Positions 45,268 to 57,410 of a stretch of 64,000 nt of DNA are shown piece after piece. The position numbers were made by a program, and so were the translations under genes. The notes under the pieces were generated by a model. It had not been told where the DNA came from. It made no database searches and saw only the letters and a list, made by a program, of their open reading frames with translations. This DNA is from Lentinula raphanica. Lineage: Eukaryota > Basidiomycota > Agaricomycetes > Agaricales > Omphalotaceae. Each line of letters begins with the position of its first letter. Position 1 is the first letter of the stretch. The DNA lies in contig JANVFP010000019.1 of NCBI GenBank assembly GCA_027919835.1, forward strand, positions 1,046,692 to 1,110,691, given 5' to 3'.

Positions 45268-46035
45268 ATGAACGTTTTCCCTCGCTTCGATTCATCTGCG
45301 TCTCCGGACGAGGTTGCGACGCCATACTCTTCTCCTCCTCGCAGTATTACGCCCATACTATACTCAGAGCCAGACAGTTCTGCTTATCCGCTCTATGACC
45401 GCCATGCTCTTCGGGAAGCTTTGGCGCAATCAGAAAGGGAGGATGCAGAATGGCAAATTCTGTTCGAGAGACTAGGCCGTGCGCCTACCCCCTTCAAATC
45501 TCCTCCTCCTCCCGGTTGGTCGTATTTCGGCAGCTATCCCGGAAGCTCCAGTGGCGGTAGTAGCGGGACGGGCTATATCACACCAAAGTCTCGCTCAGTC
45601 AGCCCGCCGAAATCTTACCCATATCTCAAATTCCAAGGTGCAGCGAGGGAATCTAGTCCCAGTCGCACGTCATACTATGCTGATTCTTCCGTAATGGAAA
45701 TGGACGAAGACGGCCCCGATATGGATGTGAAGGCTTACTCAGGTTCTCGAATCTCAGCAATTTCTGACGACGGAGACGTGAGCTGGTCCCGAGGTAATGC
45801 GGATGTCTACAATGCTCACGCTAACGTGGCAGAAGAAATGCAGAACTTTTCCACATTGAAGTCGAGTCCTGTCGATCTACGAGTCGTCAATTCGAAATTG
45901 ACCGAATTGGTGGACTCGAGCACGACCGCTAGGACCCGGCGACGAAAGCTGAAACCTGTAGTTCCCCAGACGTCACCCAGAGTCACTCGGAGCGTGGCAA
46001 AAAGGAGATTGCAACTCGAGCTTGCTGGCTCGTAG
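45268..46035 (+). CDS. hypothetical Ser/Pro-rich protein
   Basis: 255 aa, no family recognised. The frame is open upstream to a TAG at 45199, but the first in-frame ATG is at 45268 (MNVFPRFDSSASPDE). It is rich in Ser, Pro and Tyr with an acidic patch (MEMDEDGPDMDV) and a basic C-terminus (ARTRRRKLKP, TRSVAKRRLQ) that could be a nuclear localisation signal. No membrane segment. A TATA-like site lies about 110 bp upstream. Probably a real gene: long frame, codon use like its neighbours. Confidence 0.6.
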   Translation: MNVFPRFDSSASPDEVATPYSSPPRSITPILYSEPDSSAYPLYDRHALREALAQSEREDAEWQILFERLGRAPTPFKSPPPPGWSYFGSYPGSSSGGSSGTGYITPKSRSVSPPKSYPYLKFQGAARESSPSRTSYYADSSVMEMDEDGPDMDVKAYSGSRISAISDDGDVSWSRGNADVYNAHANVAEEMQNFSTLKSSPVDLRVVNSKLTELVDSSTTARTRRRKLKPVVPQTSPRVTRSVAKRRLQLELAGS

Positions 46036-46360
46036 ATAGAGTGTCCTGGCCCAGATTTTCGTAGGAGAAAAGCAAATTGTTACAGGGACATACTGTTTGA
46101 CGAGTGTAATAATATCATCCTGGTACACGTTACTATGACGAAGTATAACTTTATTCATAGTTCTTCTGAGCTTTGGAGTTAGAACCGTCTCGGAATGCAC
46201 AGGCCCAGGTCTGAGTGGTGACAGAGGATATGCTCTAGCTCATACCGGAGGGTGTTAATGCTGCTTGCCAGTTCAATGCGCGAGCGTTTAAACTCTTGAA
46301 ACGGCGACTGGAACAGGGGGTTGTCAACGTGAGGTAAATCTTACGTAAGCAAATTTCCCC

Positions 46361-46368
46361 ACCGATAT
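46361..46368 (+). promoter_or_regulatory. TATA box of the Kre9-like gene
   Basis: GATATAAAAC about 120 bp before the ATG at 46484, a suitable spacing for a fungal core promoter. Confidence 0.45.
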
Positions 46369-46483
46369 AAAACTCCTCCACGCCTTTTTTGAGTCGTTGA
46401 TCTTTTTCACGTCCTTCAACATCGACGGCTCTCGTCTCTTCCTTCTCTTGTGAACTCTTGAAAAAAACCATATATAAATAACA

Positions 46484-47336
46484 ATGCGTGCCTCCATCGC
46501 CGCTGTCGCTCTTTTCCCTGCTTATGCTTTGGGTGAGCTTTGCCGCGTCTATTTGAAATTTTCGTATAGGCTGAAACTTGATATTTCCGCTAAGCAACTC
46601 TCTCAATCAGTTCACCCTCTTCGTCCGAGTTTTGGTATGTCTCCAGATACAATAAAGTTACCCGTGTCCTCACAGCATCGCTTTCCAGGGTTTTCAACAC
46701 TTCGTGCGTCTCTTTGTACTAAAGTTCTCGAACATTCCCATGAATAACGACCTTTTCGAACCGGTAGAAACTCTATAAACTGGTGCGTTATTATCGAACA
46801 ATCTTTTCTCAGCGTGTCTGGACACGTTTTTTTGAACAGGACAAGTACTGCGGGAGACCCAGAATCTTTTAACATCGACATTATCAATTTGGACAATGCT
46901 ACTTTGAATGGTGCATTCAGCATTGCCAGCGGTGTTGCCAACAACTTGTCTTTTGAAGTTACCAACGTCACCCTCGTTCCCGGTGACAACTACATCTGTC
47001 AATTCGTCAACAGCTCCAACATCACTCAGGTCTTCGTCAACAGCTCAACATTCTCCGTGAAACCTGCTGGAAGTAAGCTTCCAAATGCTCTTTCCATGTG
47101 TCTACGTTAACTAATAACTCGTTTCACTAGCCACTCCTGCACCACCTGTTTCTAGCGTCGCAGCTAGCAGTGCTGGCAGTTCCGGCTCGGCTACGTCTGG
47201 TTCATCGGGATCCTCGACGGCTTCTGGGTCTGCGGCTAGCACTTCCTCTACCAGCAACGGTGCTTCTAGCTTGCTCACCACCAAATCTGCCGTCGTTGGT
47301 GCGGGTATCATGGCTATCGCTGCCCTTGTGATTTGA
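46484..47336 (+). CDS. Kre9/Knh1-like Ser/Thr-rich GPI-anchored cell-wall protein
   Basis: Starts with a secretion signal (MRASIAAVALFPAYAL), then short exons I could not fix between 46532 and 46813. A clear exon from about 46814 to 47070 carries TSTAGDPESFNIDIINLDN and several N-glycosylation sites (NAT, NLS, NVT, NSS, NIT), the immunoglobulin-like unit typical of agaric Kre9/Knh1-family proteins. An intron near 47072-47130 precedes a Ser/Gly/Ala-rich stalk and a C-terminal hydrophobic tail (VVGAGIMAIAALVI) expected to be replaced by a GPI anchor. It should sit on the plasma membrane or in the wall. The exact exon structure of the first third is uncertain. A decayed copy of its 3' end lies at 53177-53700. 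Confidence 0.72.
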
Positions 47337-49178
47337 TCGCCTTTCCGGCTCAATGACCTTTTTTCTTGACACTCTTGGCCCTTGGGTACATATACTGTTT
47401 GAACCTTGGTTTGAACGTTTATATCACTTCCTCCTTCCATAACTTATGATTCGACAAGCAGGCGTGTGCGCGACTGTACTCTTTGTGTGTACATATGCAT
47501 GCTTCCGATATTTTGTTGTACTCGTTGTCTTCATCGTTGTTGTCTCTATCTGTGTGTCTCTACTTGACTTGACAATGGAGTGTTCTCAAAGTTGTTCATA
47601 GCAAATTAAACGTTGACCGGAACCTCCTTCGTCAAATTTTCCCACTGCACATCAAGCTCAAACCTGCTGAGGCTCAAAAGGGCTCAAATCACCAAGACAT
47701 TGAGTATCTTTCGCTGCTCCCTGATAACATTTGATTGCGCTCGGTGAACATCTACAGTTAAATGAAGCACCGCCAACGAGCTGAATGTTAATTGGCGCAT
47801 GCAAGTGTTCGTCAGGACTCAGAAGCATGAGGCTACATAAGTACTGTGATGAGCCACTATGCGTAATATCTGATAACGGGCGCGGAGCTTCCACACGACG
47901 CTGAACTTGGGATCCTCAGTACGCGTGTTGGAGCTTGGTGCGAAGAGGGTAGAGAGAGGTAGAGAGGATGATGACTTCGATAAAGGTCGGTCCACCCAAC
48001 TGGCTTGAACCCTCCCCCCAAAAGTTTTGTCCGCTTCCTTTGACTACGAAACGAAGAGACAGAAAGCCAATATGTCTTTTTGTGTTTTTGCTTTGCCAGG
48101 ATGTAGTTAAACTCAGTGCTGATTCGATACTGGTCCTGGGACCAAGATACGTTGGGGCTATGTAAGCTTTTACAATCTTCGTGAGCTGCTCGGAACTACA
48201 TAGTCGAAACCAAAACCAAAACTCCGTTTCCCAGCCTCCCTATAAAAGACTCGCCAGCGAATACTCTAGGATCCCAGTCTACGATCCTAATCCCAACGTA
48301 CCAAGTTCAAATTCCGCCTTCATTAGTCTCGTTCTAGTCACAAAGGTGAAAAACAGTTTGAACCTTCAAAGCTTCAAGCTTCATTCATTGTCCCGGTTAA
48401 TAACGTTTTTCATTCGCATAATCAAGTTCGTGATTGATGAATATCTTTTCTCTCAAAACCTTCCCCCCCAGCTTCTACATCATGAACACCTCCTGAACCA
48501 AGTTCCCGTAGCAGCAGCACTGTCAGTTCAAGTTCCGCTTCGACTCTCGCAGGATCGGATCCGGGATGAGAATTTCTTGTCGCATTGGAACACAGCAAAA
48601 TTCCTTTCACGTCGAAAGAGATAGGTGGATTGATTCAGAGCATAGTCAGAGTGATGGGAGTATCACGTTGAATAGAAGCTATGGTACCATGCCAGAGCCT
48701 AGATGGTGTGGCGATTGGAAAAGTTCAGCCCAAGTAGTTCAACAGCCATTTTTAGCTTGAGACTCTGGTGTAACTAGTGGACGATAGTACATATGAAGAA
48801 ACTATATGCGAACTCCATACGATTGTTACTCAAAGATTTTGGAACCGTAAGGGCGGAGACCTGAGGCTTCGATTTGGCAATACTTCAAGTTGGTGGCTGT
48901 AGCTGTCTTTAGGTGTCTTTACTATTTAGTATGATGCAGTTGGGAAGGGATCGACGGTTTTGGTTTGTTTGATACTTAAAGGGACTTTCCAGTTTCGTAT
49001 ATCTCATACTCTTCAACTTGTACCGTTACCCGTAGTACTACGTATTCTCACATTCTATCGCAATTACTATGCACTATGATAGTCTAACGTTCGTTATAGC
49101 TAACGTTGTAGTCTACAGGCCGTTAATCAGCTATCATAATGGAACTTGTACCGTCACGTTGAAGGTTAACGTTGTATA
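47337..49178. other. intergenic, possible unrecognised short gene
   Basis: About 1.8 kb. A good TATA box (CCTATAAAAG, about 48239) is followed by a pyrimidine-rich leader and an ATG at 48437, but the frame closes after 19 codons. A Ser-rich open stretch at 48491-48567 might be a second exon. I cannot assemble a convincing gene. The rest shows nothing. Confidence 0.35.
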
Positions 49179-50225
49179 CTACACTGGAAGTTGTGGGCTG
49201 AACATCCTTTGGCCGCTACATACTGGAGCATAAACCAATGAGCTTGGGGCATAAACTTGATGGACGAAGGAAGTAGTACTAACCTGTCCATTAATATACC
49301 GGGCCCAATCATTCGATAAACCCTTCTGAACTACGTCCGAAATGAACCCTTTGGTTGGTAGCTCGCTGTCAGGAATATCTGGGGGGAAACGGAGGACAGT
49401 ATATAAGTTGAGGACAGTGACATGCTCGGAGTCGCTGGGAAAGGAAAAGTGGATGTAGCAATAGTTATCCCATTCAGAGCCTGGATTGATGAAGAAAGAT
49501 TGCTTTTCGAACTCCTGATCATCCCAGGAACCAGTCACTTTGACTCGTGCCTTGGCTCCCAACGAGAGAGCACTCTTGAGCCGGTCCGGAAGAGGTTCCT
49601 CGTTCAATAACCTCTGCAGTACTCTTTCAGCCTTTGTGTGCTCACTCGTCCAGTCACACATCACATAAGCGTCAAGGAGAACTTCTTCAGCAGGGGCTGC
49701 GGAGTTGGTAACTTTTTCGTGCCCAAGCATCTGCGCTTGTGATGCGTGTTCCGGAGACCCGTACGTTGGTCTGTTCTTGGTGCGATCCACAAGGGTGGCA
49801 TGATGCATTCCAGTGCTGGGGGTTGTGAACGGGGAATGACCCGGGGTTGGTTCATCCTGTAATCAAGACATAGTCAAGATTTGAACGAGAACTGAAAGGG
49901 TTTGAGTGTAACTCACAGGGTGCGGTGACTCCGAGCCAGATCTAGGTGCAATCGTCCGCTTGCTGACGACTCCGCTTGCTGGATCAGTAGATGTGATACC
50001 ATGTTGCACCCCAGGAACAGGGGATGCAGACAGATAATGGGCTGGATCATCCTACACATGATGAGTTGACGAAAGATGAATAAGGTGGACCGTGGCCATG
50101 ATACTCACTGTGGGGTTTGACTCTGAACCGGTGATAGGCATTGCGAGAGTGCATGCGGAAACGAGAAGGGCTACAAGCACCGTACGACGAAGGAATTCGC
50201 TTAAGGTACAGGAAAGGAAGTGCAT
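49179..50225 (-). CDS. putative secreted protein of unknown function
   Basis: Three exons (50109-50225, 49917-50051, 49179-49856) sum to 930 nt, 309 aa. The N-terminus has a signal peptide: a short charged start, then VLVALLVSACTLA and a likely cut near AMP. The second exon encodes a Ser/Pro-rich spacer. The C-terminal 150 residues look folded (DWTSEHTKAERVLQRLL, SWDDQEFEKQSFFINPGSEW, VTVLNLYTVLRFPPDIPDSE), with no family I recognise. Both introns are in phase 0 and close with good acceptors. A GTTAGT after INGQ near the 3' end could be another donor, so the last 30 residues are less sure. Confidence 0.65.
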
Positions 50226-51394
50226 TTTTGGTTGTCTATGTGTGTGTGGTCACGAAAGCGATTGAAAGTTTTGGAGGGGGACACCGGGTCCAAATCAAAG
50301 GTGAAGTGAGCTGCCTGCAGCAAAAAGAGTAAGAAATAAGAAGGATTGAGATGATTCTTATATCTCTCATTTCATTTATCGCGTAGCCATCCCGCTGGTC
50401 CCTTGGACCAATCTGATGCGTCGAGGTACTACCTGGTACTACCTGGTATTACGGTCATGGGTCAACGACTCGACATTGCAACTCATTGCAACCATTGCAT
50501 AGCATTGCATGCCCACATTACAAACCTCAAATTTCTGTATCATCGTGTGGTTGCGGTTGCGGTTGCGGTTGCGATGTGTGTCGAAGGAGACCCTACTAGG
50601 AGACCTCAGGTTAGAACAAAGGTGATGGGGTAAGTTGCGAAAGAGTCCGACTCTCACTGTCAGCATCATGATATGCCATGTGGTTGAATGAGCATAACCT
50701 CCTCAACTGAGCCTGATCAAGCTGATGAAACACAAGGCATTCGCTGCGATACGAGTTAGTACGAGTTCCGCGTTGGTTCTACTCCACTGTCGGATTGAGC
50801 TATTCAATCCATTGCATAGGCCCTTCAAGGTAGGCCTAGGACAGCCTAGGACTCGCTTCTCTGGCAATACGACGTACTGCCGCGGTACGTATCGTAATTC
50901 ATCGCGAGCCAGAATTTGGGAGATAGAAAGAGAAGATGGAGCACTGCTCAAATGCTGATGTATGATGATTGCACTCTTGACTGTTCGGTCGTCACTGGTC
51001 AGTGCAATGCTAGCGGTAGAAATGAGTGTATATGTGATACCGGTTTGGACGAGTCGAGAGGGGAATTTCAAGGCAAGTCCCGTCAACTATCAGCATGTTA
51101 TCGATTGCATAGGTCGAATCTTCAACCAGCTACGTTGGCTCCGAGTACCGTGGGTCCACAGATCCACAGGTAAGAAGGAAAGGGAAGGAATACAATGGGT
51201 GATCCAAAGCTGAACGCTGAGCACTCGCCGCCGAGGCCTTCGGAGGACTGACCAGCTTGGAGAACGTACATCATTCCAGAGTCACTGCTCGCAACGCTTC
51301 ACAATGAAGTGACTCTCGTGAACTTCACAGGAAATGCCAGTCCAGCAAAAGTAGTCAATATAAGCATCACATTTAAGAACAGACACACCCAATG
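50226..51394. other. intergenic, with small tandem repeat
   Basis: No supported gene in about 1.2 kb. A GGTTGC hexamer repeats about four times at 50549-50574. The first part is the presumed promoter of the secreted protein. Confidence 0.45.
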
Positions 51395-53014
51395 CTATGT
51401 CAGACGATTGGAAGGGAGAGGCATTCTGGCGGTCTCGAAAGAGAATCTAAGTGACCTGGTGCCATATGTGTCGTCGATCCGTCCTTCTAATGTCCCGCCA
51501 ATGTCCCGATTGATATTCAGTACATACAACCAGCCCTCAAGAAACCATGCAGGCAAATATATTTCTGGATCCGCCTTGGCATAGTATGGCTCATGATCGC
51601 CTCTATCATCAATGTAGATTCTGTCCAAACTTCTACCTTCTTTCGCAACAAGTGATGCAAACCGCACTAGTCCTGCCTTTGCAGAAGCAAGCGCATCATC
51701 AAGCTCTTTGATGGATGGAGTTCGGGTTGAGGGAAAGGGGGCTGGATGGATATGATTTACAAAGTCGAGATGCCTGTAGGCTCCACTCAGGGTAAGCGAT
51801 TTGAGACGTAAAAAGTGCCCGAATGCTCTTGCGAGATTGTTCTAGGTAGAAGCTTGAAGATCAGCATAAATCAAGAGTAGGGAAAATGCAGGCAAACGAA
51901 CAGCATGATATGTCCTTGTGGTGATGTTATCGTAAAGGTAGAGAGTGAGATCTTCGAGTTTCGGAAAAGAAGAGGAAAGGAGCATGAGGATTTCGATAAG
52001 GGACTCGGAGGTACTTTTTGAAGAGGGTTTCAACGTGATTCCTACGACAAACCACTCCTGCGAGACTTGACGATCCGGGCCCACAACTCTACGAAGACAA
52101 ACACTGTTGATGTTGAAGGACTCCTTGAGGCCCTGTCGCTGGGACTCCTCGATGAAAGTAGATAGGAATGGTGGAGCATGAATTTGAAAAGCCCCCTCAC
52201 CATCCTCGATGAACCACAACTCTTTCACATTTGAATGAGGGGCCGAAAACACAGACATAAACGTATGTGAGCTGAGGGTGAAGTACAAGCTCACATTCAG
52301 TATGATTTTGATTGGTCCGGACAAGATCTGGTAACCAGTTTGGTCATCGAGAAAGTCACTGACTTCGATGCCAGACTCAATATCTTGGAATTCTAGGCAG
52401 CCCAGTTTCATGCCTTGGTTAAGGTATTTTTCGACGTTAGCATTGAAGGTTGTGAACATAGTAGACGAGGTGTGGTGACTGAGAATCACTTTCGACAAAT
52501 CATCATTGCAGATAGACTCGTCAGGTAAGCTGTGGACAAGAACCAATGTGACGGCGGGGTGCGCAAGCACTGATCTCAGCAAACCGATTCTGGCCCAACA
52601 ATTTTCTATTTCGACTTGCGACAGTTGCTCGAGTTGGGGCAGGATTTGGGATATTTTCTGGTCCTCTGTTTTAGGCTCGGAGCATACAAGTAAGATTCTG
52701 CGGCACATCGGAGTCAACGAAAGGACAGCACTGGTCTGTATAGGAACACACCTTGTGAATCTAGAAAGGAGGACAAGATGATTCTCCAGGTTCTGAACAT
52801 CCTCGATAGACCCTATTCGTATATTCTCGAAGAGGAAGGGCAGACAGACTTGACGGAACCGCCGACTGACTAGGGATAACGCAAGGAGTTCGGGTGAAGC
52901 ACGCTTGAATGAAGATTCATTTACAAAGACCGAGTTGGGTGGTTTGGGAAAGAAAGCGATGTAATCGATAATGTCGTGGAGTAGCTCGTTGGGCAATGAC
53001 AGCTGCCCTCGCAT
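51395..53014 (-). CDS. divergent F-box-like protein, copy I
   Basis: Three exons (52752-53014, 51902-52697, 51395-51841) sum to 1506 nt, 501 aa. The start MRGQLSLPNELLHDIIDYI and LLALSLVSRRFRQVCLPFLF give an F-box-like domain; the exon plan matches copies A-H, including the first intron splitting an Arg codon (AG|A). Sequence identity with the tandem family is low, but the end of the last exon (RSLDRIYIDD, LEGWLYVLNINRD) follows the layout of the family's C-terminal module. It looks like an older member of the same family, intact. Presumed SCF adaptor; substrate unknown. Confidence 0.78.
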
Positions 53015-53176
53015 GATGATGATGGTTCAAGACTTCAAGTTGAAGGAAAGAATCAATTTGAGCGCCCATTGATGGAAAGACGTTTCCATGTGTTAGTCTG
53101 ACTCTTATCTACTACAGTATGTTAACTGATAGTAAAATAAATTAAAACACTCGTTCAATTCACTAGTATCCCGATT

Positions 53177-53710
53177 CCCAGCACCATTGTTTCTACTACT
53201 TTCTAGCGTCGCAGTAGTACTACGCAAGAGCCAGGCTCCAGCAACGTTGGCAGCTCCTGCAGCTCGGTTACGTCTAGTTCATCGGGATCCTCGACCACTT
53301 TAGTGCCATGGCTCCCGGGCTAGCACTTCCTCTACCTGATACCAGCCAGGAGCCTTTCCGGCTCGATGACTCTTTTCTTGATGCTCTTGGGTACATATCC
53401 TTGGTTCGAACGCTTCTATCATTTCCTCCTTTCTTAACTTATGATTCGACGTGCAAGCGTGTGCGCGACTGTACTCTTTGTGTGCACATACGCATGTTTC
53501 CGGTATTTTGTTTCTCAAAGTTGTTCATAGCAGTTTGAACGTTGACGGGAACCTCCTTCGTCAAATTTCCCCACTGCGCATCAACCTCAAACCTGCTAAG
53601 GACGAGTCGTATCTTTTGCTGCGCCTCCCTTGATAACACTTGATAACGCATCTTGCGCTCGGTGAACATTTCCAAATTCCAGTTCCACATAATGAATCGA
53701 AGCACCACCG
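53177..53710 (+). pseudogene. relic of the Kre9-like gene 3' end
   Basis: Closely resembles 47140-47770: the Ser-rich stalk (sharing GTTCATCGGGATCCTCGAC), the 3' untranslated region and downstream sequence. The stalk frame is interrupted by stops and small indels, and the N-terminal domain is absent. A partial, decayed segmental copy of the gene about 6 kb away. Confidence 0.75.
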
Positions 53711-53762
53711 TGTGTTCAAATGTCGATGTTGTCCGTCGAGAAGAGAAAGAGAAAAACTTAAG

Positions 53763-54011
53763 GACGTTCACTTTCCCGAGATGGCGTCGTTACTGGATAT
53801 TCCAAAACGCCTCCTCCTCTGCCTCGAACACCCTCGCCGACGCCTGAGCAAAAGAAAAAGCTCGAGGAGAAGAAGCAATTACAGGGTCTTCAGAAGAGCT
53901 TAGCCGCTGCTCGTCTGCGAGACCTGCAGCGTACTGACGGTCGTGGCAGGGTGTCGAAGCCCAAAAGACGTCCTTCTAATAGTACTAGTAGTTCTAATGG
54001 TAGTAGCACTT
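53763..54011 (+). pseudogene. gene fragment with Lys/Glu-rich and Ser-rich tail
   Basis: An open stretch after a TAA ends in TGA at about 54009-54011 and reads PTPEQKKKLEEKKQLQGLQK, later RPSNSTSSSNGSST. There is no ATG in frame, so it is at best the last exon of something. It abuts the Kre9-like relic. Family unknown. Confidence 0.35.
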
Positions 54012-55217
54012 GAAATTCGTAGGATTTCGACGGGCCTCTGAACGGCGTACATATTGATTGTAGACCGAGATTACATCCTAATTGAACGTTTCGTCGAATA
54101 TGTACTATATAATATCTGCCACTGCGGGGATGAGACCGTTTTCTCGACGCTTAAAGGCTGATGTTATGAGGAGGAAAAGTACAAAATCCTCAGACTTTTC
54201 GGAAAGCGGAAATTTATAATATTCTCACCATATTTAGAGTAAGGTTATATAGCGGAAATCGAGCGAAAATTTGATATTACAGACGCCTACCCTCAACGAG
54301 GAAATTTTTGAAACTCTCACAGAGGAAATTGCTAGTGTCCCGGGTGATTTTATTCGGATGATTTTCGAAATTCTCTCTAAGCGGAAATGATAGCCAAATT
54401 GGGATGATTTTTTAAAAATTCGCCAGATATCCTCGCCAAGGTTATTTCCAATTTCCAGCCAATTTCCGCCTCGAGGATATGGTGAGGTTCTTCTGAATAT
54501 TCTCGCCGAGGTTATGTGTACCGGACGTCGGGATGTCAAGACGTCGAGACGTCCCCGACATCGGAATAGCAAAATGTCGGGACATCCTGATGTCGGAATG
54601 GCGGGCCACAAACGTCGGGATGTCGGAACGCGTGATATCACTGATGTCGGGGATGTCGGAACGCGATTGTTGAAGAGTACCAAGTACTCTTTTGCATCTA
54701 CATCCACCACTCCGTCGTTTGTTCACCTCACCTTTCTCACTAACTCACTCGTCCTTCGGCATTATGCATCAAACCAATAACTAGCTTAAGGGTCTGAGCT
54801 CACCATTCGCGGAATGATGCTCGACGTAGTCGAAGATCAGTCTTCTGGCTGAACTCGATGCCAATTGCAGGACCCCGTCGTGCTTTCATTCCCGGTCGAC
54901 TGACGAGGCATCATTAGCTTAATTATCAATGATACTCTGACATTACTCTAGCAGTACATCAGTAAGGAAGGTCACCCAGATCTCTCGCGGTCCACAACAG
55001 TTTGTCATCGATGGTAATGTTCATGAGTTTGCCTAACAGCACTCAACGACTAATAATCATTACTCTATCTGATCCCATCGACAACAGCGCCTCAATCTCA
55101 CTCCCATCCCTTCTTCCACCATAGAAAAAGGTTTGCTGCTTATCCTCACAGGTCCCAGCTCTTTTTGATCAGCGGCTCCTTTCAATGAACACCACATTAA
55201 TTCTCCCAGTCTACTAA
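54012..55217. other. repeat-bearing intergenic region
   Basis: No supported gene. The part 54140-54500 is AT-rich with recurring GAGGAAATT / CGGAAATT-like words, perhaps an old element. A minisatellite follows at 54528-54665 (separate entry). Confidence 0.45.
54528..54665. repeat. GATGTCGG minisatellite
   Basis: Imperfect tandem and inverted copies of a CGGGATGTCGGAA-type word over about 140 bp, in both orientations (GACATC and GATGTC), so it can also fold. Confidence 0.65.
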
Positions 55218-55884
55218 ATGTCTAAACGATCCCCTCGTGTATTGCACACGCTGTACGCTTCTCGGTGGTCGCGTTCGACGTCTCTCGCGGATGGGCCCGG
55301 TTTTCTCTACGCGTTTGTTGATCGTGGTCACCGATGGAAGATCGGGATGACCAAAGACTTCGCTCGACGAAAAGGAGAATGGGATAGGCAGTGCCCGTCT
55401 GCCTATCGAAGGTGGATGCCACCAATCACAGTTATGAAGAGACGAAGGGCCGGTAAGTTCACCCTTGTCCCTCGATGTATCAATCGATCAAGATTATTTT
55501 GGGATAAATATTTATGTTGCAAAGCTTTAGGATTGTGGTAATAGGTTGGTCATGTAGTCCTTCTTTTAAGTATAACAACCCTTGCTGTAGTTGTGTTTCT
55601 GTATCATTAGTAGAAGCAGTCGAAGCAAGGTTTCTATTTTTTAAATTATCTTTAGAAAGGTTCCTGTAGAATCTTTAGCACATTTGTTGTTGGAACTCTG
55701 GTGCTCCGAAAGGCCGCGAATTCACTGCTATCAATGTATGTATCTCGCTTTGCTTTTGCTCAATTTGCAAACCCCCTCTTTAGGCCAAAAGACACATGTA
55801 GAAATCTTCGAGATTTCCGTGAACAGGCGGTTAGCATGGAAATCTATCGTTCGCCCGCTTCTCTTCAGAGCTGCAACCGAGTGA
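55218..55884 (+). CDS. T5orf172 (MUG113/GIY-YIG-like) domain protein
   Basis: Three exons (55218-55452, 55670-55735, 55784-55884) sum to 402 nt, 133 aa. The protein is essentially one domain: GFLYAFVDRG, WKIGMTKDFARRKGEWDRQC, WMPPITVMKRRRAESLAHL, ERPRIHCYQCQKTHVEIFEI. This matches the T5orf172/MUG113 family, related to GIY-YIG nucleases and widespread in agarics, often in many copies; the biochemical role is not settled. A CxxC-x3-H group near the end could bind zinc. The first intron (217 nt) is long for this window. Intact. Confidence 0.82.
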
Positions 55885-57410
55885 GGTACGTGTTTCGTCT
55901 CTTCTTTTGGATTTCGGGCTGATTCCCCTTAGTTATTATAGTGAGACCGATAATATTTATTACAAAATGTAGTGATACAATCCATAGTCTACTTTCAAAA
56001 CAAATCAGTCACAATATCCATTATAATTAGAAGTATTCCTAAGATAAGTGCTACTACAGTATATCCTGCCGTGCCCTGCTAACCAATTTGTTCTAGGTTG
56101 ATCTCGCGCTTATGCAGGGGAACCACCAATCTTAGGAACGCTTTGCTACACTGATCGTCTTTTGTGTACAGTGACGCTCATACAAATTTTCATCAAGCAA
56201 TCTGTCCCGCGCCCATGCTACTGTTGCACCTGGTTTCTATCATGCTGCCACTTTTTGGAGGTGGCGAAAATCTTCTCGAGAAGGATCGGATATTGTTTGG
56301 AACTGCATAATCAGAGTGTTAAGGTAAGTAGTGGTACACTTACGTTGCTATAGCTCGCTACTGACCTGATTTTCCTAGGCAATGCTCACGCGAAAGAGAG
56401 AAAGAGTTAGCGGAGGAAATCCAAGAGGGTGATCTGGACGACGAAGACCTTGACAGAGAGTTTTGAGTGACCTTCATGTAGAATACTGTCGCCAGCGAGG
56501 CATCTTCAAAAAAAATCGAAAATGTCAAAGCTGGCTCATGATCATCAGTCACACGCGCGTCGATCCCTGGAATCGGCGATGGTGCTAGTGCCAACATGAA
56601 TTTTACCCGTACAAATGGCCCATCGCTGTCGCAGGATGATGCTATGTATGCCCGGGGTGCAGGTTCCTCAAATGGATGGGGTTTAGGCGGAGGCGGAGGT
56701 AGGGACAGAGGTGGTGCTGGTGAGCTAGGGTTCAATTGGGGAAGAGGAGGTGGTCGCGAGAATGGGGGAGGGAGACAAAGATGGGGTGGAAGAAGGTCAC
56801 GGTGTTGATGCTTGATCGCTCAGACTTCCGATTGATCAGAACAGGTCAATTCCATGACGGCGAGACCCTCAATTTTTATCTTCTTCCCTACTTTTTAGAG
56901 ACTGCATCGCCACCCTTGAAATTCTGCTCGTATTCTGCGACCATGGAAGAAGATTATATGGTAGTAATTGTCATAACATTTGTTATCAACGAGGTTCATT
57001 GTCTGGCACACTGAATAATAACTCATCCCACTTTTCGTCCGAATCTGCCTCTGTTCCGTTTGGCACCCACACCCGAATATCTGTCTCTGTCTTCCTAGAA
57101 CCCTATGCGTCCAAACCTCTGTCCCTGACTTCACCTGTGTCTGCATCGAGCTTCTGTGAGAGGCAGAGAAGTCGATCGCGAGGAAGATACATCCTCAGAC
57201 CATTGTTGAATGTCATAGAATTGCGAATCTGGCGGCGGTGTTTGGGGCGTTAGGAGCTCTCGTGAGTGTCAATCGCGTTGATTTAACGAGTGTTTAGCGA
57301 TGGGTTCTAAGGACGGAACCAGCAAAATTCAGAGATGTTCAGGCTTCACATACGTTCGCTCTCTTAACTGGTCTCCAGACTCAATATTGAATAGTAGTCA
57401 TATTGGGTGT
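55885..57410. other. intergenic with possible gene fragments
   Basis: No complete gene. On the plus strand, 56380-56466 is open and charged (REREKELAEEIQEGDLDDED then stop), and 56596-56808 encodes an RG/GGR-rich stretch (GWGLGGGGGRDRGGAGELGF). They may be pieces of one broken gene for an RNA-binding-type protein, but I cannot join them. The rest shows nothing clear. Confidence 0.35.

Noticed and set aside
48181..48624. 147-codon ORF downstream of a TATA box
   Set aside because: It opens upstream without a convincing start and composition shifts along its length. I could not build a consistent spliced gene.
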